Shown here: positions 48,413-58,234 of the stretch, piece after piece | How the letters are laid out: every line of letters starts with the position of its first letter | How positions within the stretch are numbered: position 1 is the stretch's first letter | Assembly (NCBI GenBank): GCA_017535635.1 | Contig: JAFXTU010000016.1 | Span: forward strand, 1-64,000 | From: Oscillospiraceae bacterium | Lineage (GTDB): Bacteria > Bacillota > Clostridia > Oscillospirales > Oscillospiraceae | Direction of reading: 5' to 3' | Length of the DNA stretch: 64,000 nt | Translations under genes and position numbers: made by a program | The notes under the pieces: generated by a model | What the model was told of the DNA's origin: nothing | What the model saw: the letters and a program-made list of their open reading frames with translations, nothing else | Database searches by the model: none

Positions 48413-49006
48413 TTACGCGGCGGGCAGACCGGCGTCAGGCTCGCCGCCCACCATAGTCTCAAAGAACGTGGCTGTACAGTTTACGGAAACCGCGCCGTCC
48501 ACCCAGTCCTGATATCGGTTCGTGACCAGGCTGCATCGGAGATCGCCGATGAGACATCGGTATTCCACGCCCGTAAGCTCCTGAATGACGTTTTTCATGA
48601 TCTCATAATCCGGAGCCGTAAACTGAAGCGTGAAGTTCCTTCGGATCTGGTCTCCGGAGCGCGTCAGTCCGGTGAAGGAAATGAAATACTGGGTGGTGCT
48701 GCTCAGGATATCGTTGAGAAGCCGAAGCTCCTCCTTGCTGCTGTTATAGCTGGGCATATAGCTGTTGAGCCCGTCGGCGGTGACATCGTCGATCTCGTCC
48801 CGCATACGCTGCAGGGTAGCGATCCTGGAACGGACGCCCGTCAGCTCCGTCTGGAGCTTTTCCTTTTCCGCCTCGGCGGCGGCCAGACTTGCCCGGACCG
48901 GCTTATCCACAAACTGGTAATAGGCAAAGCCCAGCAGAAACAGAAGCAGAATAAGCAGAATGACCTTTTCTCTGGTGGTAAAGTCCCGGCTGAGAACGCT
49001 CATCAA
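48413..49006 (-). CDS. PilO-like type IV pilus assembly protein
   Basis: A 197-residue bitopic protein: short cytoplasmic head, one TM (VILLILLLFLLGFAYYQF), coiled coil (ASLAAAEAEKEKLQTELTGVRS) and a ferredoxin-like periplasmic-type domain. Size and layout match PilO, which with PilM and PilN forms the inner-membrane alignment complex. Sequence-level similarity is low, so assignment rests on gene order M-N-O. Overlaps the pilN stop by ATGA. Confidence 0.72.
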   Translation of the reverse strand: MMSVLSRDFTTREKVILLILLLFLLGFAYYQFVDKPVRASLAAAEAEKEKLQTELTGVRSRIATLQRMRDEIDDVTADGLNSYMPSYNSSKEELRLLNDILSSTTQYFISFTGLTRSGDQIRRNFTLQFTAPDYEIMKNVIQELTGVEYRCLIGDLRCSLVTNRYQDWVDGAVSVNCTATFFETMVGGEPDAGLPAA

Positions 49007-49629
49007 TAACCCTCCCTTGCGACCAGGTAGACGGAGATCTGTGCGGTGACGGTGGAATCCTCGTCCAGGAAATCATAATACTTGTCGTCGGTGGAGGCGG
49101 TCCTCACCGTGCAGAAATCCACCAGTTCCTCCTCGTTCAGCGCCTGGACCAGAAGGTTGATCTCCTGCAGAGTCTGGCCGGTGATGCTGAGGGAGAGCTG
49201 ATTGCCCGTAAGGGACCAGGTTCCCGAAGTCGTGGTGGGAAGGATGACCCGCTGGATCAGTTCTACGACCTTGCCCCGGTCCACCCGGGAAAGCTCCTCC
49301 CTGCTCATCCCGGAGACCGTATAGTGGGCGTATTCCTCCGCCAGCTCACCATAGCCCTCCAGGGTCCGGTAAGCGTCGTTCAGCTCGGCACGGAGGAGGC
49401 TCACTTCCCGCTCCGCATCGGAAACGGCAATCAGGCGATCCACCACGCCGAATTTGCTGAGCGCGGCGGCGGCAAGCAGAATGAGGATGATGGCCGGAAC
49501 GGCCACGCCCATCTGGATGCGCTTTTCCCCCACGCCGATCAGGTTGATGGAACGCTTAACGGGCAGTTTCCCCCGGGAGGCTTTTTTCTTCTTTTTTGCA
49601 GTTCCCGGATTCAGTACAGCGGCTGCCAA
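49003..49629 (-). CDS. PilN-like type IV pilus assembly protein
   Basis: A 208-residue bitopic protein. The cytoplasmic N-terminus has KKKKK and the PilN-type INLIGVGEKR segment, which in PilN contacts PilM. One TM (GVAVPAIILILLAAAALSKF) and a coiled coil follow, then a compact domain. It starts at TTG 49629 with GGGGGGAG upstream. Position between pilM and pilO supports the call. Confidence 0.77.
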   Translation of the reverse strand: MAAAVLNPGTAKKKKKASRGKLPVKRSINLIGVGEKRIQMGVAVPAIILILLAAAALSKFGVVDRLIAVSDAEREVSLLRAELNDAYRTLEGYGELAEEYAHYTVSGMSREELSRVDRGKVVELIQRVILPTTTSGTWSLTGNQLSLSITGQTLQEINLLVQALNEEELVDFCTVRTASTDDKYYDFLDEDSTVTAQISVYLVAREGY

Positions 49630-49643
49630 AACGATCTCCCCCC

Positions 49644-50759
49644 TTAATCCTGTGTGATGCCGATGGCCTGGGCCAGGGAGTAGCTCTCCTCCAGCGCCCT
49701 GCCGCCGGGCATCAGTTCATCGGCGGAATGGAAGGTCATATTGTCCAGTCCCGCCTCGATCGCAGCGGTCAGGGCACTGATGGCAGCGCCTCCGCCGCAG
49801 AGCCAGATATCCGCCAGCTCGCTCTCCGGATTGCTGAAGCGGTAGAAATTCAAAGCGCGCATCAGCTCCACCGCAATGTTGTTGAACGAGTTGAGGCAGA
49901 CCTCTTTGCTTTGACAATCCTCATAGTTGGTGAGGAGATAGGTATGCGCCAGGTGCACATCCACGTTGTAGGCGTCGGCCAGAGCGTCGTCAATGCGGGA
50001 GAGGCCGAATTCCAGCGCGCGGGTGACCTCATGCCGGTCCCCCTTGAACATGTACATCCGAATGGCCTGGTAGCCCAGGTCCAGGATGCAGTATTCCCCG
50101 CTGGCCGGGCGGAAGGAATCCTGCATGCTGCGGATGAGACCGATAAAGCCGCAGACGCCCGGGGCGGCCTTCGTGAGCTTCAGCCCCGCCTTTCGCACCA
50201 TATCCCTGGACTCAGAGATCAGCGCCGTGGGCGCGGCGACGGCAAGAAGGTCCATGGTGGCGGCGGTGGATATGCTCCCCTCCGCTGCCTCCTCCGGCGT
50301 CTGGACCGCCTGCTCTTCCTCAAAGGTCTCCAGAGCGTTCTTCTTTTTCTTTTTTTCCTTTGGGGCCTTCGCTGCCTTGGCCCCCTTCTCCTTTTTCTCC
50401 GGCTCGGAGATCATGGCATAGTCGAAGACATAGTTTTTCAGCTCATCGGTGATGTAATCCCGGAATTCGTAGGGAAGATTGAGACTGAGCTGATCCGCAG
50501 TCATCTGCGGGACGGTGACGTTGCGGACAAAGACCGCATCGCTGGACAGGGCCAGCGCGGCACGGGAACAGCGGATGCCGTTTTCCCGCATGGTACTGCG
50601 GATCAGTTCCCCCATAGCCTCGGGGGAGACGACCCGCCCCTCTCGCAGCAGCCGCTTGGGCATGGGCGTGACCACGGTCTTCCGAACCTGCTTCCCGCTG
50701 ACCAGGGCCAGCTTGAGGGTATCATACCCTATATCGATCCCCAAAATTCGTTTCGCCAT
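49644..50759 (-). CDS. pilM: PilM-like actin-fold type IV pilus protein
   Basis: A 371-residue cytoplasmic actin-like ATP-binding protein: LGIDIGYDTLKLALV (phosphate 1), ILDLGYQAIRMYMF (phosphate 2) and IWLCGGGAAISAL (adenosine motif). A Lys-rich insertion at about 115-135 (EKKEKGAKAAKAPKEKKKKK) and an acidic stretch follow, which are unusual for PilM. It bridges the pilus ATPases to PilN. GGAG lies 8 nt before the ATG. Confidence 0.88.
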   Translation of the reverse strand: MAKRILGIDIGYDTLKLALVSGKQVRKTVVTPMPKRLLREGRVVSPEAMGELIRSTMRENGIRCSRAALALSSDAVFVRNVTVPQMTADQLSLNLPYEFRDYITDELKNYVFDYAMISEPEKKEKGAKAAKAPKEKKKKKNALETFEEEQAVQTPEEAAEGSISTAATMDLLAVAAPTALISESRDMVRKAGLKLTKAAPGVCGFIGLIRSMQDSFRPASGEYCILDLGYQAIRMYMFKGDRHEVTRALEFGLSRIDDALADAYNVDVHLAHTYLLTNYEDCQSKEVCLNSFNNIAVELMRALNFYRFSNPESELADIWLCGGGAAISALTAAIEAGLDNMTFHSADELMPGGRALEESYSLAQAIGITQD

Positions 50760-50799
50760 ATTTACAACTCCAATGCTCTGTGAATCATCCGTTTGCGTA

Positions 50800-51603
50800 T
50801 TATGAAGCGCCGAACAGGCCGAGATACCAGCTCACCGCGCCGCCCCCATAGAGCAGCATCGCTCCGGCCGCCGCCGCAATGGACGGGCCGAAGGGGATCT
50901 GTCCCCCATTCTCCTCCCCCTTCCCCCGTCGCAGGAGGACGAACAGGAGGCCCAGCACAGCGGCCAGCAGCAGGGAAAACAGGGACGCGAGAAAGCCGAG
51001 ATAGAGGCCGACAACGGCAAAAAGCTTGATATCGCCTCCGCCCAGGCTCTCCTTTTTTAAGACCTTATCCATGATCAGGGAGAGGAGCAGCAGCCCGCCT
51101 CCGAATACCAGCCCAGCCAGGACATGGAGCCCGATCCCGCCCCAGTCCAGAGCCGCGAAGGGCAGGGCCAGGAGCCAGGCGCCGGCGGCGATCAACAGGC
51201 AGCCGTCGGGAATGGTGTAGCTCTCCAGGTCCACCAGGGAGAGGCAGAACAAACAGCAGAGGAAGACATAGTTTCTGAGGCAAAGGACCGTCAGGTCAAA
51301 GCGCAGGAGGCAGAGCACCGTCACCAGAGCGAAGAAAAGCTCCGTCAGCACATAGCGGGGGGAGACCTTCTCCCCGCAGTAACGGCATTTTCCCCGCAGC
51401 AGGAGCCAGCTCAGCACCGGGACCAGGTCTCTCGCCCCCAGGGTATGCCCGCAGGCGGGGCAGCGGCTCCTGCCCTTGAGGAAGCTCTCCCCGTGGGCGA
51501 TGCGCCAGGCGGCACAGTTGAGGAAGGAGCCCAGGGCCGCGCCCAGGACCGCCGCCACCGCGCAGAAATAGACCAGGATCAGACGGCTATCGTAGATGGA
51601 CAC
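50800..51603 (-). CDS. pilD: Prepilin peptidase (A24 family, PilD/GspO-like)
   Basis: A 267-residue membrane aspartyl protease that cleaves and methylates type IV prepilins. N-terminal LGSFLNCAAWRI, the zinc-binding Cys pairs CPACG and CRYCG, and the catalytic Asp residues in LVDLESYTIPD and GGGDIKL. About eight membrane helices. GTG start with GAAGGG upstream. Located in the pilM-N-O operon. Confidence 0.92.
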   Translation of the reverse strand: MSIYDSRLILVYFCAVAAVLGAALGSFLNCAAWRIAHGESFLKGRSRCPACGHTLGARDLVPVLSWLLLRGKCRYCGEKVSPRYVLTELFFALVTVLCLLRFDLTVLCLRNYVFLCCLFCLSLVDLESYTIPDGCLLIAAGAWLLALPFAALDWGGIGLHVLAGLVFGGGLLLLSLIMDKVLKKESLGGGDIKLFAVVGLYLGFLASLFSLLLAAVLGLLFVLLRRGKGEENGGQIPFGPSIAAAAGAMLLYGGGAVSWYLGLFGAS

Positions 51604-51648
51604 GGCAGTTTCCCTTCTCTCTCAGTCCAAGGCCGGACCCGGACCGCT

Positions 51649-52317
51649 TCATTCGGCCCAGGCGTCCCCGCCCCAGTCGTTCCCGGCGCGGTATACGGAG
51701 GCATGGTTTTCATCGGCGTAGACGAACCAGGCAACGCTTCCGTCCTCCGCCAGGGTAAAAAAGCTGACGATGCCCTCGTAGTCGATGGAGGCGGAGGTCC
51801 CCCACCGCAGGTCCACAGGCTCCTCCAGCAGCGGGACCGGCAGCTCCCGGCTGTTCACCAGGAAGGTAAAGCCCTCCTCCGGCACCTCGATCCCCCGGCG
51901 GACACAATTCGCCAGCGCATCCTCCAGAAGCTCCAGAACATGCGCTGCATTCAGCCGGGTACGGAGATAGGTATTCTTCTCATGGATGCCGCAGGTGACG
52001 CGGTAGACCTGGTCGCTCTCCGGCCGGTCCACCAGATAGTAGTCTCCCCCCGCGGGGCAGAGAGCTTCCATCTCCCATTTCGCCCGCTCCACCACTTTGA
52101 GGGCCTCGTCATGGCTGAGCTCGTAGTTCCAGAGGAATTCCACGTCCAGCATATCCTGGGCCTTTTTCAGCGCCACGGTACAGCTGAACTGATCCGCCCG
52201 CTTTTTGTAGCTCAGATAGATGGGAATGGAGATGAGCACAGCCAGCACCAGAACAAGCGCCAACACCAGGGCCACCGCCCGGTTGATGCCCTGTCTGCTC
52301 GCCAGTTTCTTCTTCAT
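51649..52317 (-). CDS. Unknown exported protein of the pilus cluster
   Basis: A 222-residue protein with an N-terminal membrane segment (AVALVLALVLVLAVLISIPIYLSY) following a KKKLASRQG head, and an outer domain with few Cys. No family recognised. The N-terminus is reminiscent of a pilin-like anchor but the Gly-Phe prepilin cleavage motif with Glu5 is not seen, so it is not a standard pilin. First gene of the operon, with AGGAAGG before the ATG. Likely a pilus- or secretion-related accessory, inferred by position. Confidence 0.6.
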   Translation of the reverse strand: MKKKLASRQGINRAVALVLALVLVLAVLISIPIYLSYKKRADQFSCTVALKKAQDMLDVEFLWNYELSHDEALKVVERAKWEMEALCPAGGDYYLVDRPESDQVYRVTCGIHEKNTYLRTRLNAAHVLELLEDALANCVRRGIEVPEEGFTFLVNSRELPVPLLEEPVDLRWGTSASIDYEGIVSFFTLAEDGSVAWFVYADENHASVYRAGNDWGGDAWAE

Positions 52318-52508
52318 GCCGCCTTCCTGCTCCCCCATCTGCCAAGTTTTTTGGGGCGGAAAGCCCCACTTTGCTTTGTAATAAATGATTATAACACGGT
52401 TAGACTTTCTATGCAAGCAGCGCAGATATAAAATTATCGGCTTTCTTTGTCAGAGCTCCGGGTCGGGAAAGCCGGGCAGGCGCCGCTCCGGCTTCCTCCC
52501 GCCGCTTC

Positions 52509-52973
52509 TCACTGCTTTTTTCGGAACACAAGCCACTTGCTGATCACATAGTTTCCCACGATCACCAGCACCTGGGCAACGATCTTTACAGGCAGATCGC
52601 GGATGTCCAGGACGTCGATCCCCAGCCAGAGGATCAGCTCCTCCAGGCCCAGGGTCGCCAGCCGTCCGGCGGCGAAGGATGCTGCCTCCCGCAGGACGCC
52701 CTTTGTCTCACGGGCCTTCTGCACAAACACCCAGGTCCGGTTGGTGACATAGGCAAAGGCCACGCAGAGGACCCAGGAGATCACGTTGGCGACCAGCGGA
52801 TCCAGACCCAGGGGATGGGCAAAGAGCCAGTACAGGCCAATGCTCAGAAAGAAGGTCAGCCCGCCGAAGAACAGGTAAAGCAGCACTTCCCGGCTCTTCC
52901 GCCAGAAGGGCCGGAGGGGCGCCAGGAGGCGCCAGGACATGATGCGCTCAAAGATATCGTTCTGATTCTCCAT
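52509..52973 (-). CDS. GtrA-family membrane protein
   Basis: A 154-residue four-helix GtrA protein: LLYLFFGGLTFFLSIGLYWLF, VISWVLCVAFAYVTNRTWVF and VIVGNYVISKWLVFRKKQ (typical basic end). A soluble 28-residue head precedes. A second GtrA gene lies at 31774-32214, and the two are clearly different in sequence. It is immediately downstream of rpoD and may be read through from it. Glycolipid flipping or anchoring is the family's presumed role. Confidence 0.83.
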   Translation of the reverse strand: MENQNDIFERIMSWRLLAPLRPFWRKSREVLLYLFFGGLTFFLSIGLYWLFAHPLGLDPLVANVISWVLCVAFAYVTNRTWVFVQKARETKGVLREAASFAAGRLATLGLEELILWLGIDVLDIRDLPVKIVAQVLVIVGNYVISKWLVFRKKQ

Positions 52974-52995
52974 CCGGGAAGCTCTCCGATCAATC

Positions 52996-54297
52996 TCAGT
53001 TCAGGAAGTCCTTCAGCTTTTTGGAGCGGCTGGGATGACGCAGCTTTCTGAGGGCCTTGGCCTCGATCTGGCGGATGCGCTCCCGGGTGACGTTGAATTC
53101 CTTCCCTACCTCCTCCAGGGTCCGGGTCCTGCCGTCGGCGATGCCGAAGCGCAGCATGAGCACCCGCTTCTCCCGCTCGGTAAGGGTATCCAGCACGCTC
53201 ATCAGCTGCTCCCGAAGGAAGGTGAAGCTGGCGGCCTCGGCGGGCTCGGAGGCGTATTCGTCGGGGATGAAGTCTCCCAGGTGGCTGTCCTCCTCCTCGC
53301 CGATGGGGGTCTCCAGGCTCACGGGCTCCTGGGCGATCTTCAGAATGTCCCGGACCTTGTCGGCGGGCATGCCCATCTCCTCGGCCACCTCCTCGGGACT
53401 GGGGTCGTGGCCCAGCTCCTGCAGAAGCTGGCGGGAGACCCGGATGACCTTGTTGATGGTCTCCACCATATGCACGGGGATGCGGATGGTCCGGGCCTGG
53501 TCGGCGATGGAGCGGGTGATGGCCTGGCGGATCCACCAGGTAGCGTAGGTGGAGAACTTGTAGCCCTTGGTGTGGTCAAACTTCTCCACGGCCTTGATGA
53601 GGCCCAGGTTCCCCTCCTGGATCAGGTCCAGGAAGAGCATGCCCCGGCCCACATAGCGCTTGGCGATGGAGACCACCAGCCGGAGGTTGGCCTCGGCCAT
53701 GCGCTTGCCGGCCTCCTTGTCCCCCTCGGCCATCCGCTTGGCCAGCTCCACCTCCTCCTCGGGAGTCAGCAGGTTCACCTTGCCGATCTCCTTGAGGTAC
53801 ATCCGCACCGGGTCGTCGATGCTGAAGGTCTCGGCCAGGGCGTCGGTGGAATTCAGCTCATCCTCGCTGATCTCCTCGATGTCGTCCAGATCGCTGAAAT
53901 CCGCCTCCTCCGGAATGTCGTCGGGGCCCGGCTCCTCCACGGCGGTGCTGAATTCCTCTTCCACCATTTCGATGCCCAGATTGTCCACGGTCTCAAAGAC
54001 CTTGTCGGCCTGCTCGGCGTCGAAGTGCAGCTCCTCCATCAGGTCCATGACCTCCTTGATGGTCAGGCTGCCGTTTTTCTTTCCCTTATCCATGAGCTCC
54101 TGGAGGCGCTGCTCCGGGGTTTTCCGCTCGCTCTCCTCGGCGCAGGCTGCCTCCTTGTCCTTGTGCTTTCCCTTCTTCTCCTTGTGCTCCTTTTCTCCGG
54201 CTGCCTTCTCTTTTTCCTCCGCCTCCCGCAGGAGGGCGTCGGCAGCCTCTTCCAGAGCCTTGGGGTCCATTGCCTCGTCCTGTTTCAGTTCAGCCAT
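52996..54297 (-). CDS. rpoD: Primary sigma factor RpoD (sigma-A)
   Basis: Housekeeping sigma-70 of 433 residues. A long charged N-terminus (about 1-125; Lys/Glu-rich stretch at 25-55) precedes region 1.1-like sequence, then [11 protein letters not shown] (1.2), [13 protein letters not shown] (2.1-2.2), [17 protein letters not shown] (2.3-2.4), region 3, and [30 protein letters not shown] (4.2). It is expected to read the TTGACA/TATAAT promoters seen throughout the window. Downstream of dnaG in the classical macromolecular synthesis order. Confidence 0.97.
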   Translation of the reverse strand: MAELKQDEAMDPKALEEAADALLREAEEKEKAAGEKEHKEKKGKHKDKEAACAEESERKTPEQRLQELMDKGKKNGSLTIKEVMDLMEELHFDAEQADKVFETVDNLGIEMVEEEFSTAVEEPGPDDIPEEADFSDLDDIEEISEDELNSTDALAETFSIDDPVRMYLKEIGKVNLLTPEEEVELAKRMAEGDKEAGKRMAEANLRLVVSIAKRYVGRGMLFLDLIQEGNLGLIKAVEKFDHTKGYKFSTYATWWIRQAITRSIADQARTIRIPVHMVETINKVIRVSRQLLQELGHDPSPEEVAEEMGMPADKVRDILKIAQEPVSLETPIGEEEDSHLGDFIPDEYASEPAEAASFTFLREQLMSVLDTLTEREKRVLMLRFGIADGRTRTLEEVGKEFNVTRERIRQIEAKALRKLRHPSRSKKLKDFLN

Positions 54298-54340
54298 GAC
54301 AGTTCCTTTCTGTTTCGTATCCGTGATGTGATGTATGGTT

Positions 54341-56095
54341 TTACCCTCGTTTGTTTTTCATCAGCTCGGCGATGGCCCGGAGGTCCCCGCTGCGCTTCAC
54401 ATATTCGCTGTGGACCACCCTGACGCAGTCCGCCAGGGCATCTTCCCCGCTGCCGGGAGCGTCCTCGGCCTGGAGGATCTGTGCCAGGAGGGTGCTCTCC
54501 TCCTCCGAAAGCCCGGAGAGCAGGGCCGCGGCGCTGAGGCTGAGTCCCTCCCGCCGACGCCGAAGAAGGGTCTCAAATAGGCTCCGCAGGAAGGGGGAGG
54601 AGAATTCCTCCGGTTCCAGAGGACAGCTCTCCAGGAGATCCGGGGAGCGCAGAACGGTCCGGATCACGCCCTCCTCCGCCCGGGCGGAGACGATGTTCTC
54701 ATACCGCAGGCTCCGGGCCTGGGGCTGGGCCTGGGCGGCGGGCCGGACGGAAGAGCGCTCGTACTGCTGCTTTGCGCTTCTGGACCGCTTTTTCCGTACC
54801 TGCTCCGTCTCCCGGATCATGGCCTCGGCGCTGACGCCGGCCCCCTCGGCGGCCCGGCGGCTCCAGACCTCCCGCTCCACGGGGCTGGGCAGGGCGGCGA
54901 TGAGCTCGCAGGCGGCCCGGAGGTACTCCACCCGGCCCTCGTCGGTACTCAGATCGAAACGGCCGCAGAGCTCCATGAGCCGGTAGTCCATGCCGCCGCC
55001 GCTGCCCTTCAGAAGCTGCTCAAAGGCGTCAGGACCGTGGAGCTTGATGAAGTCGTCCGCGTCGATCTTCACGGCCTTCCCGTCCACCATCCGGTCCGGC
55101 AGCTTCAGGACCCGCACGGTGAACTCCGAGTCTCTCAAAATGTCCAAAGCCCGCTCCGTGGCCTTTTTCCCGGCGGGATCGTTGTCGTAGCAGAGGACGA
55201 TCTCCTTGGCGTAACGGGAGATGAGCCGGGTCTGCTCCGTGGTGAGGGCGGTGCCCATGGCGGCCACGGCATTGTCGAAGCCTGCCTGGTGCAGGGTCAC
55301 CACGTCGATGTTCCCCTCCACCAGGAGGATGCTGCCCCGCTTGGAATTCTTGGCCAGATTGATGCCGAAGAGGCTCCGGCGCTTGGAAAAGACCACCGTC
55401 TCCGGGGAGTTGAGGTATTTGGGCTCCTGGCCCTCCTCCAGGGCCCGGCCGGAGAAGCCCACCACCTCCCCCCGCACGTCCAGCACGGGGAACATGAGCC
55501 GGTTCCGGAATTTATCATAGGCGGAACCGGGTTTTTTCCCTTTTGCCGCCAACCCGGCGCTGAGGAGCTCAGAGGCGCTGTAGCCCTTCTCCTCCATGGC
55601 CCGGAGCAGGCCGTCCCAGCTGTCCGGCGCGAAGCCCAGGCCGAAATTCACCGCCGTCTTTTTCCGGATCTGCCGCCGCTCCAGATAGGCGGCCGCCTTC
55701 TCCCCCGCCGGGGACCAGAGAAGAGCGTGGAACCAGCGGGCCGCCTCCTTATTCAGGGCCAGCAGCCGCTTCCGCAGCCGGGGCAGCTCCTCGTCCCCGC
55801 CCTCCTCCGGCAGGGGCATCCCGGCCCGCTCGGCCAGAAAGCGCACCGCCTCCGGGAAGCTCAGGTTCTCGATCTCCATGATGAAGCTCACCACGCCGCC
55901 GCCCTTGCCGCAGCCGAAGCAGTGGTAGAACTGCTTGTCCGGAGAGACGGAAAAGGAGGGAGTCTTTTCGTTGTGGAAGGGACAGAGCCCGAAGAGGTTC
56001 CCGCCCTTTTTCGTCAGGGAGACGTAGCGGGAGACCACCTCCACGATGTCGCAGCGCTCCGTGAGCGCGTCCAGAAATGAATCCGGGATCGGCAA
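54341..56095 (-). CDS. dnaG: DNA primase DnaG
   Basis: Primase of 584 residues that makes RNA primers for replication. N-terminal zinc site [11 protein letters not shown] ... CFGCGKGG (C-x2-H / C-x2-C), core [29 protein letters not shown] region, TOPRIM motif [11 protein letters not shown] with downstream [11 protein letters not shown], and a C-terminal helicase-binding domain. The segment between TOPRIM and the C-domain has a basic linker ([11 protein letters not shown]). Part of dgt-dnaG-rpoD. Confidence 0.97.
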   Translation of the reverse strand: MPIPDSFLDALTERCDIVEVVSRYVSLTKKGGNLFGLCPFHNEKTPSFSVSPDKQFYHCFGCGKGGGVVSFIMEIENLSFPEAVRFLAERAGMPLPEEGGDEELPRLRKRLLALNKEAARWFHALLWSPAGEKAAAYLERRQIRKKTAVNFGLGFAPDSWDGLLRAMEEKGYSASELLSAGLAAKGKKPGSAYDKFRNRLMFPVLDVRGEVVGFSGRALEEGQEPKYLNSPETVVFSKRRSLFGINLAKNSKRGSILLVEGNIDVVTLHQAGFDNAVAAMGTALTTEQTRLISRYAKEIVLCYDNDPAGKKATERALDILRDSEFTVRVLKLPDRMVDGKAVKIDADDFIKLHGPDAFEQLLKGSGGGMDYRLMELCGRFDLSTDEGRVEYLRAACELIAALPSPVEREVWSRRAAEGAGVSAEAMIRETEQVRKKRSRSAKQQYERSSVRPAAQAQPQARSLRYENIVSARAEEGVIRTVLRSPDLLESCPLEPEEFSSPFLRSLFETLLRRRREGLSLSAAALLSGLSEEESTLLAQILQAEDAPGSGEDALADCVRVVHSEYVKRSGDLRAIAELMKNKRG

Positions 56096-56131
56096 GGCCC
56101 TTCCCTCCTTCCTTTTCAGATCATGATCGTT

Positions 56132-57130
56132 TTACCGTTTGTTCCAGCCCCCGGGGATGAACAGCTCCGAATACTGCTGCACGGCAAACTGATCGGTCAT
56201 CCCGGCGACATAGTCGCAGACCGCCCGTTCCTCTCCCTCCTCCTCGGCCACGCGCCGATAGTCCGGAGGCAGACGCCTCAGGTCCTTCCGATAGGCCTCG
56301 TACAGAGCGGCCAGGATGCCCTCCACCTTGCTCTCCTCGTTTTTGGCCTTCGGGTTCCGATAGACCGCCTCGAACATAAATGCCCGGAACTCGTCCATCG
56401 CCCAGGCCACGGGCAGGCTCATCTGGATCTCCGCGTCGGAAGCGGCGACCACATCCCGGATGACGGCGTCGATCCGCTTCCCGAAGCTCGTACCCAGGAC
56501 ATCCCGCACGGAGGCTGGGATGTCCTCCTCCCGAAGGATCCCGGCCCGGATGGCGTCGTCGGTATCATGGTTCACATAGGCGATCCGGTCGCTGAGGCGG
56601 ACCACGTTTCCCTCCAGGGTGAAGGGCTTCCCCTCCCCGGTATGGCAGAGGATGCCGTCCCGCACTTCCTGGCAGAGATTCAGGCCGCGGCCCTCCTTCT
56701 CCAGCCGGTCCGCCACCCGGAGGCTCTGCTCGTTGTGGCGGAAACCGCCGGGGCAGATGCTCCGCAGGGCTCGCTCTCCGGCGTGGCCGAAGGGCGTATG
56801 TCCCAGGTCGTGGCCCAGGGCAATGGCCTCCGTCAGGTCCTCGTTCAGGCGCAGGGCCCTGGCAATGGTCCGGGCGATGCGGCTGACCTCCAGGGCATGG
56901 GTCATCCGGGTCCGGTAATGGTCCCCCTCCGGACTGAGGAAGACCTGGGTCTTGTGCTTCAGACGACGGAACGCCTTGGAATAAGTGATCCGGTCCACAT
57001 CCCGCTGGAAGCAGGTGCGGAGAGGGCATTCCTCCTCCGCCCTGGGGCGGCCGCGGCTCATGGCCGCCAGGGCGGCGCCGGGACGAAGCACGGTCCTCTC
57101 CAGGACCTCCCTCTCCTCTCTCGGGGTCAT
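56132..57130 (-). CDS. dgt: Deoxyguanosinetriphosphate triphosphohydrolase-like protein
   Basis: HD-domain dNTPase of 332 residues, homologous to Dgt, that removes triphosphate from dGTP. Motifs: YSKAFRRLKHKTQVF, RMTHALEVSRIA (first His), GHDLGHTPFGHAGE (HD pair plus third His) and RLSDRIAYVNHDTDDAI (final Asp). Upstream of dnaG and rpoD as in many Clostridia. It has GGAGAGG before the ATG. Confidence 0.9.
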   Translation of the reverse strand: MTPREEREVLERTVLRPGAALAAMSRGRPRAEEECPLRTCFQRDVDRITYSKAFRRLKHKTQVFLSPEGDHYRTRMTHALEVSRIARTIARALRLNEDLTEAIALGHDLGHTPFGHAGERALRSICPGGFRHNEQSLRVADRLEKEGRGLNLCQEVRDGILCHTGEGKPFTLEGNVVRLSDRIAYVNHDTDDAIRAGILREEDIPASVRDVLGTSFGKRIDAVIRDVVAASDAEIQMSLPVAWAMDEFRAFMFEAVYRNPKAKNEESKVEGILAALYEAYRKDLRRLPPDYRRVAEEEGEERAVCDYVAGMTDQFAVQQYSELFIPGGWNKR

Positions 57131-57174
57131 GGCATTTCCTCTCCTTCCCGCCGGCTTCCCTTGCTTTCTCCTTT

Positions 57175-57281
57175 ATATATACGCAAATTTTTTGTAAATC
57201 CCTTTTGATACGCCTTTATTTTTGCGATTTTTTCTTTATAATGATATTTATGACCTATTGTATTGATTAAGGAAGGGCACC
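57175..57281. promoter_or_regulatory. AT-rich divergent promoter region (dgt operon / HAMP-pth operon)
   Basis: A markedly AT-rich stretch in an otherwise GC-rich window. On the plus strand TATAAT is at 57237-57242 without a clear -35. On the minus strand TTTACA and TATAAA-like elements occur with a short (about 15 bp) spacer. Exact promoters remain uncertain. Confidence 0.5.
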
Positions 57282-57617
57282 ATGAAAGCAAACCGAAGGA
57301 AATTCATCCCCACCTCTCTGGAGAAGAAGATCCTGGCCGGCTTCGTCGTCACGGCGGCGCTGAGCTGGGCCTCCTTCCGCTATCTGCACCTGATCCCGGC
57401 CCTGGCGGTCCTGCTGGTGATGGGCGCCGTGGTCTGGCGCATGCTGCGGCAGTACATCGTCAAGCCCATCCAGGCCCTGACCATGGCGGTGCTGGAGAGC
57501 CATCCCACCAAGGACGGTTTTTCCTACACGCCGCCGGAGATCCGCACCAGCGACGAGCTGGAGCTGCTTTCCGACGCCATCCGCCGCATGGCGGACGACA
57601 TCAACGACCATCGCTAG
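57282..57617 (+). CDS. HAMP-only membrane protein
   Basis: A 111-residue protein: two closely spaced membrane segments (ILAGFVVTAALSWASF and PALAVLLVMGAVVWRML) followed by a HAMP domain (YIVKPIQALTMAV ... DELELLSDAIRRMADDI). It ends there, with no kinase, GGDEF, phosphatase or methyl-accepting domain. AGGAAGGGC lies before the ATG. It precedes pth. Either a partner of another sensor or a small membrane regulator. Confidence 0.75.
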   Translation: MKANRRKFIPTSLEKKILAGFVVTAALSWASFRYLHLIPALAVLLVMGAVVWRMLRQYIVKPIQALTMAVLESHPTKDGFSYTPPEIRTSDELELLSDAIRRMADDINDHR

Positions 57618-57638
57618 GGCGGAGGGGAGAGGATCACC

Positions 57639-58229
57639 ATGCTTTTTTCCAAAAGCGGCGCTCCCGGCTGGCTGGTCTGCTTTCTCGGCAATCCGGGCAG
57701 CGAATACGCCAGGACCCGGCACAACGCCGGCTGGCTCGCCTGCGAGGCCCTGGAAGCGGATCACAACATCCACACCTCCCGGCTTCGCTTCCACGCCTTC
57801 ACCGGCACGGGCGTCCTGGGAGGCGCCCAGGTGCTCTTCCTGCGGCCGCAGACCTATATGAATCTCTCCGGCGATGCGGTGCAGCCCGCCGCCGCCTTTT
57901 ACAAGATCCCGGCGGAAAGGATCATCGTGGTCCACGACGACATGGCCCTGCCCGCGGGGAAGCTCCGCATCAAGCGGGGCGGCTCCGACGGGGGTCACAA
58001 CGGCATCAAGAGCATCACCCGGCGTTTGGGGACAAATGCCTATCCCCGGGTGAAGATCGGGGTGGGAGAGCCTCCCAACCCGGAGTGGGACCGGATCGAC
58101 TGGGTGGTGGGCAAGCTGACGGAGGGAGAATACAAGATCATCGCAGAGGCGGCCGGACGGGCCGTGAAGGCCGTGGAGGAGATCATCAGCCGCGGCATCG
58201 ACAGCGCGATGAACCTGTACAATCGGTGA
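57639..58229 (+). CDS. pth: Peptidyl-tRNA hydrolase
   Basis: A 196-residue Pth that recycles peptidyl-tRNA dropped from ribosomes. Signature: FLGNPGSEYARTRHNAGW (Asn and catalytic His), RPQTYMNLSG, VVHDDMALPAGKLRIKRGG (Asp) and GGHNGIKSI. The start is well within a short operon (HAMP, pth, DUF975 protein). mfd, the common downstream neighbour, is not here. Confidence 0.95.
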   Translation: MLFSKSGAPGWLVCFLGNPGSEYARTRHNAGWLACEALEADHNIHTSRLRFHAFTGTGVLGGAQVLFLRPQTYMNLSGDAVQPAAAFYKIPAERIIVVHDDMALPAGKLRIKRGGSDGGHNGIKSITRRLGTNAYPRVKIGVGEPPNPEWDRIDWVVGKLTEGEYKIIAEAAGRAVKAVEEIISRGIDSAMNLYNR

Positions 58230-58234
58230 AGCCA

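Noticed and set aside
48226..48462. 78-codon minus-strand ORF between pilO and the zinc-ribbon gene
   Set aside because: It contains the 20-bp-arm hairpin as coding sequence and has no ribosome site.
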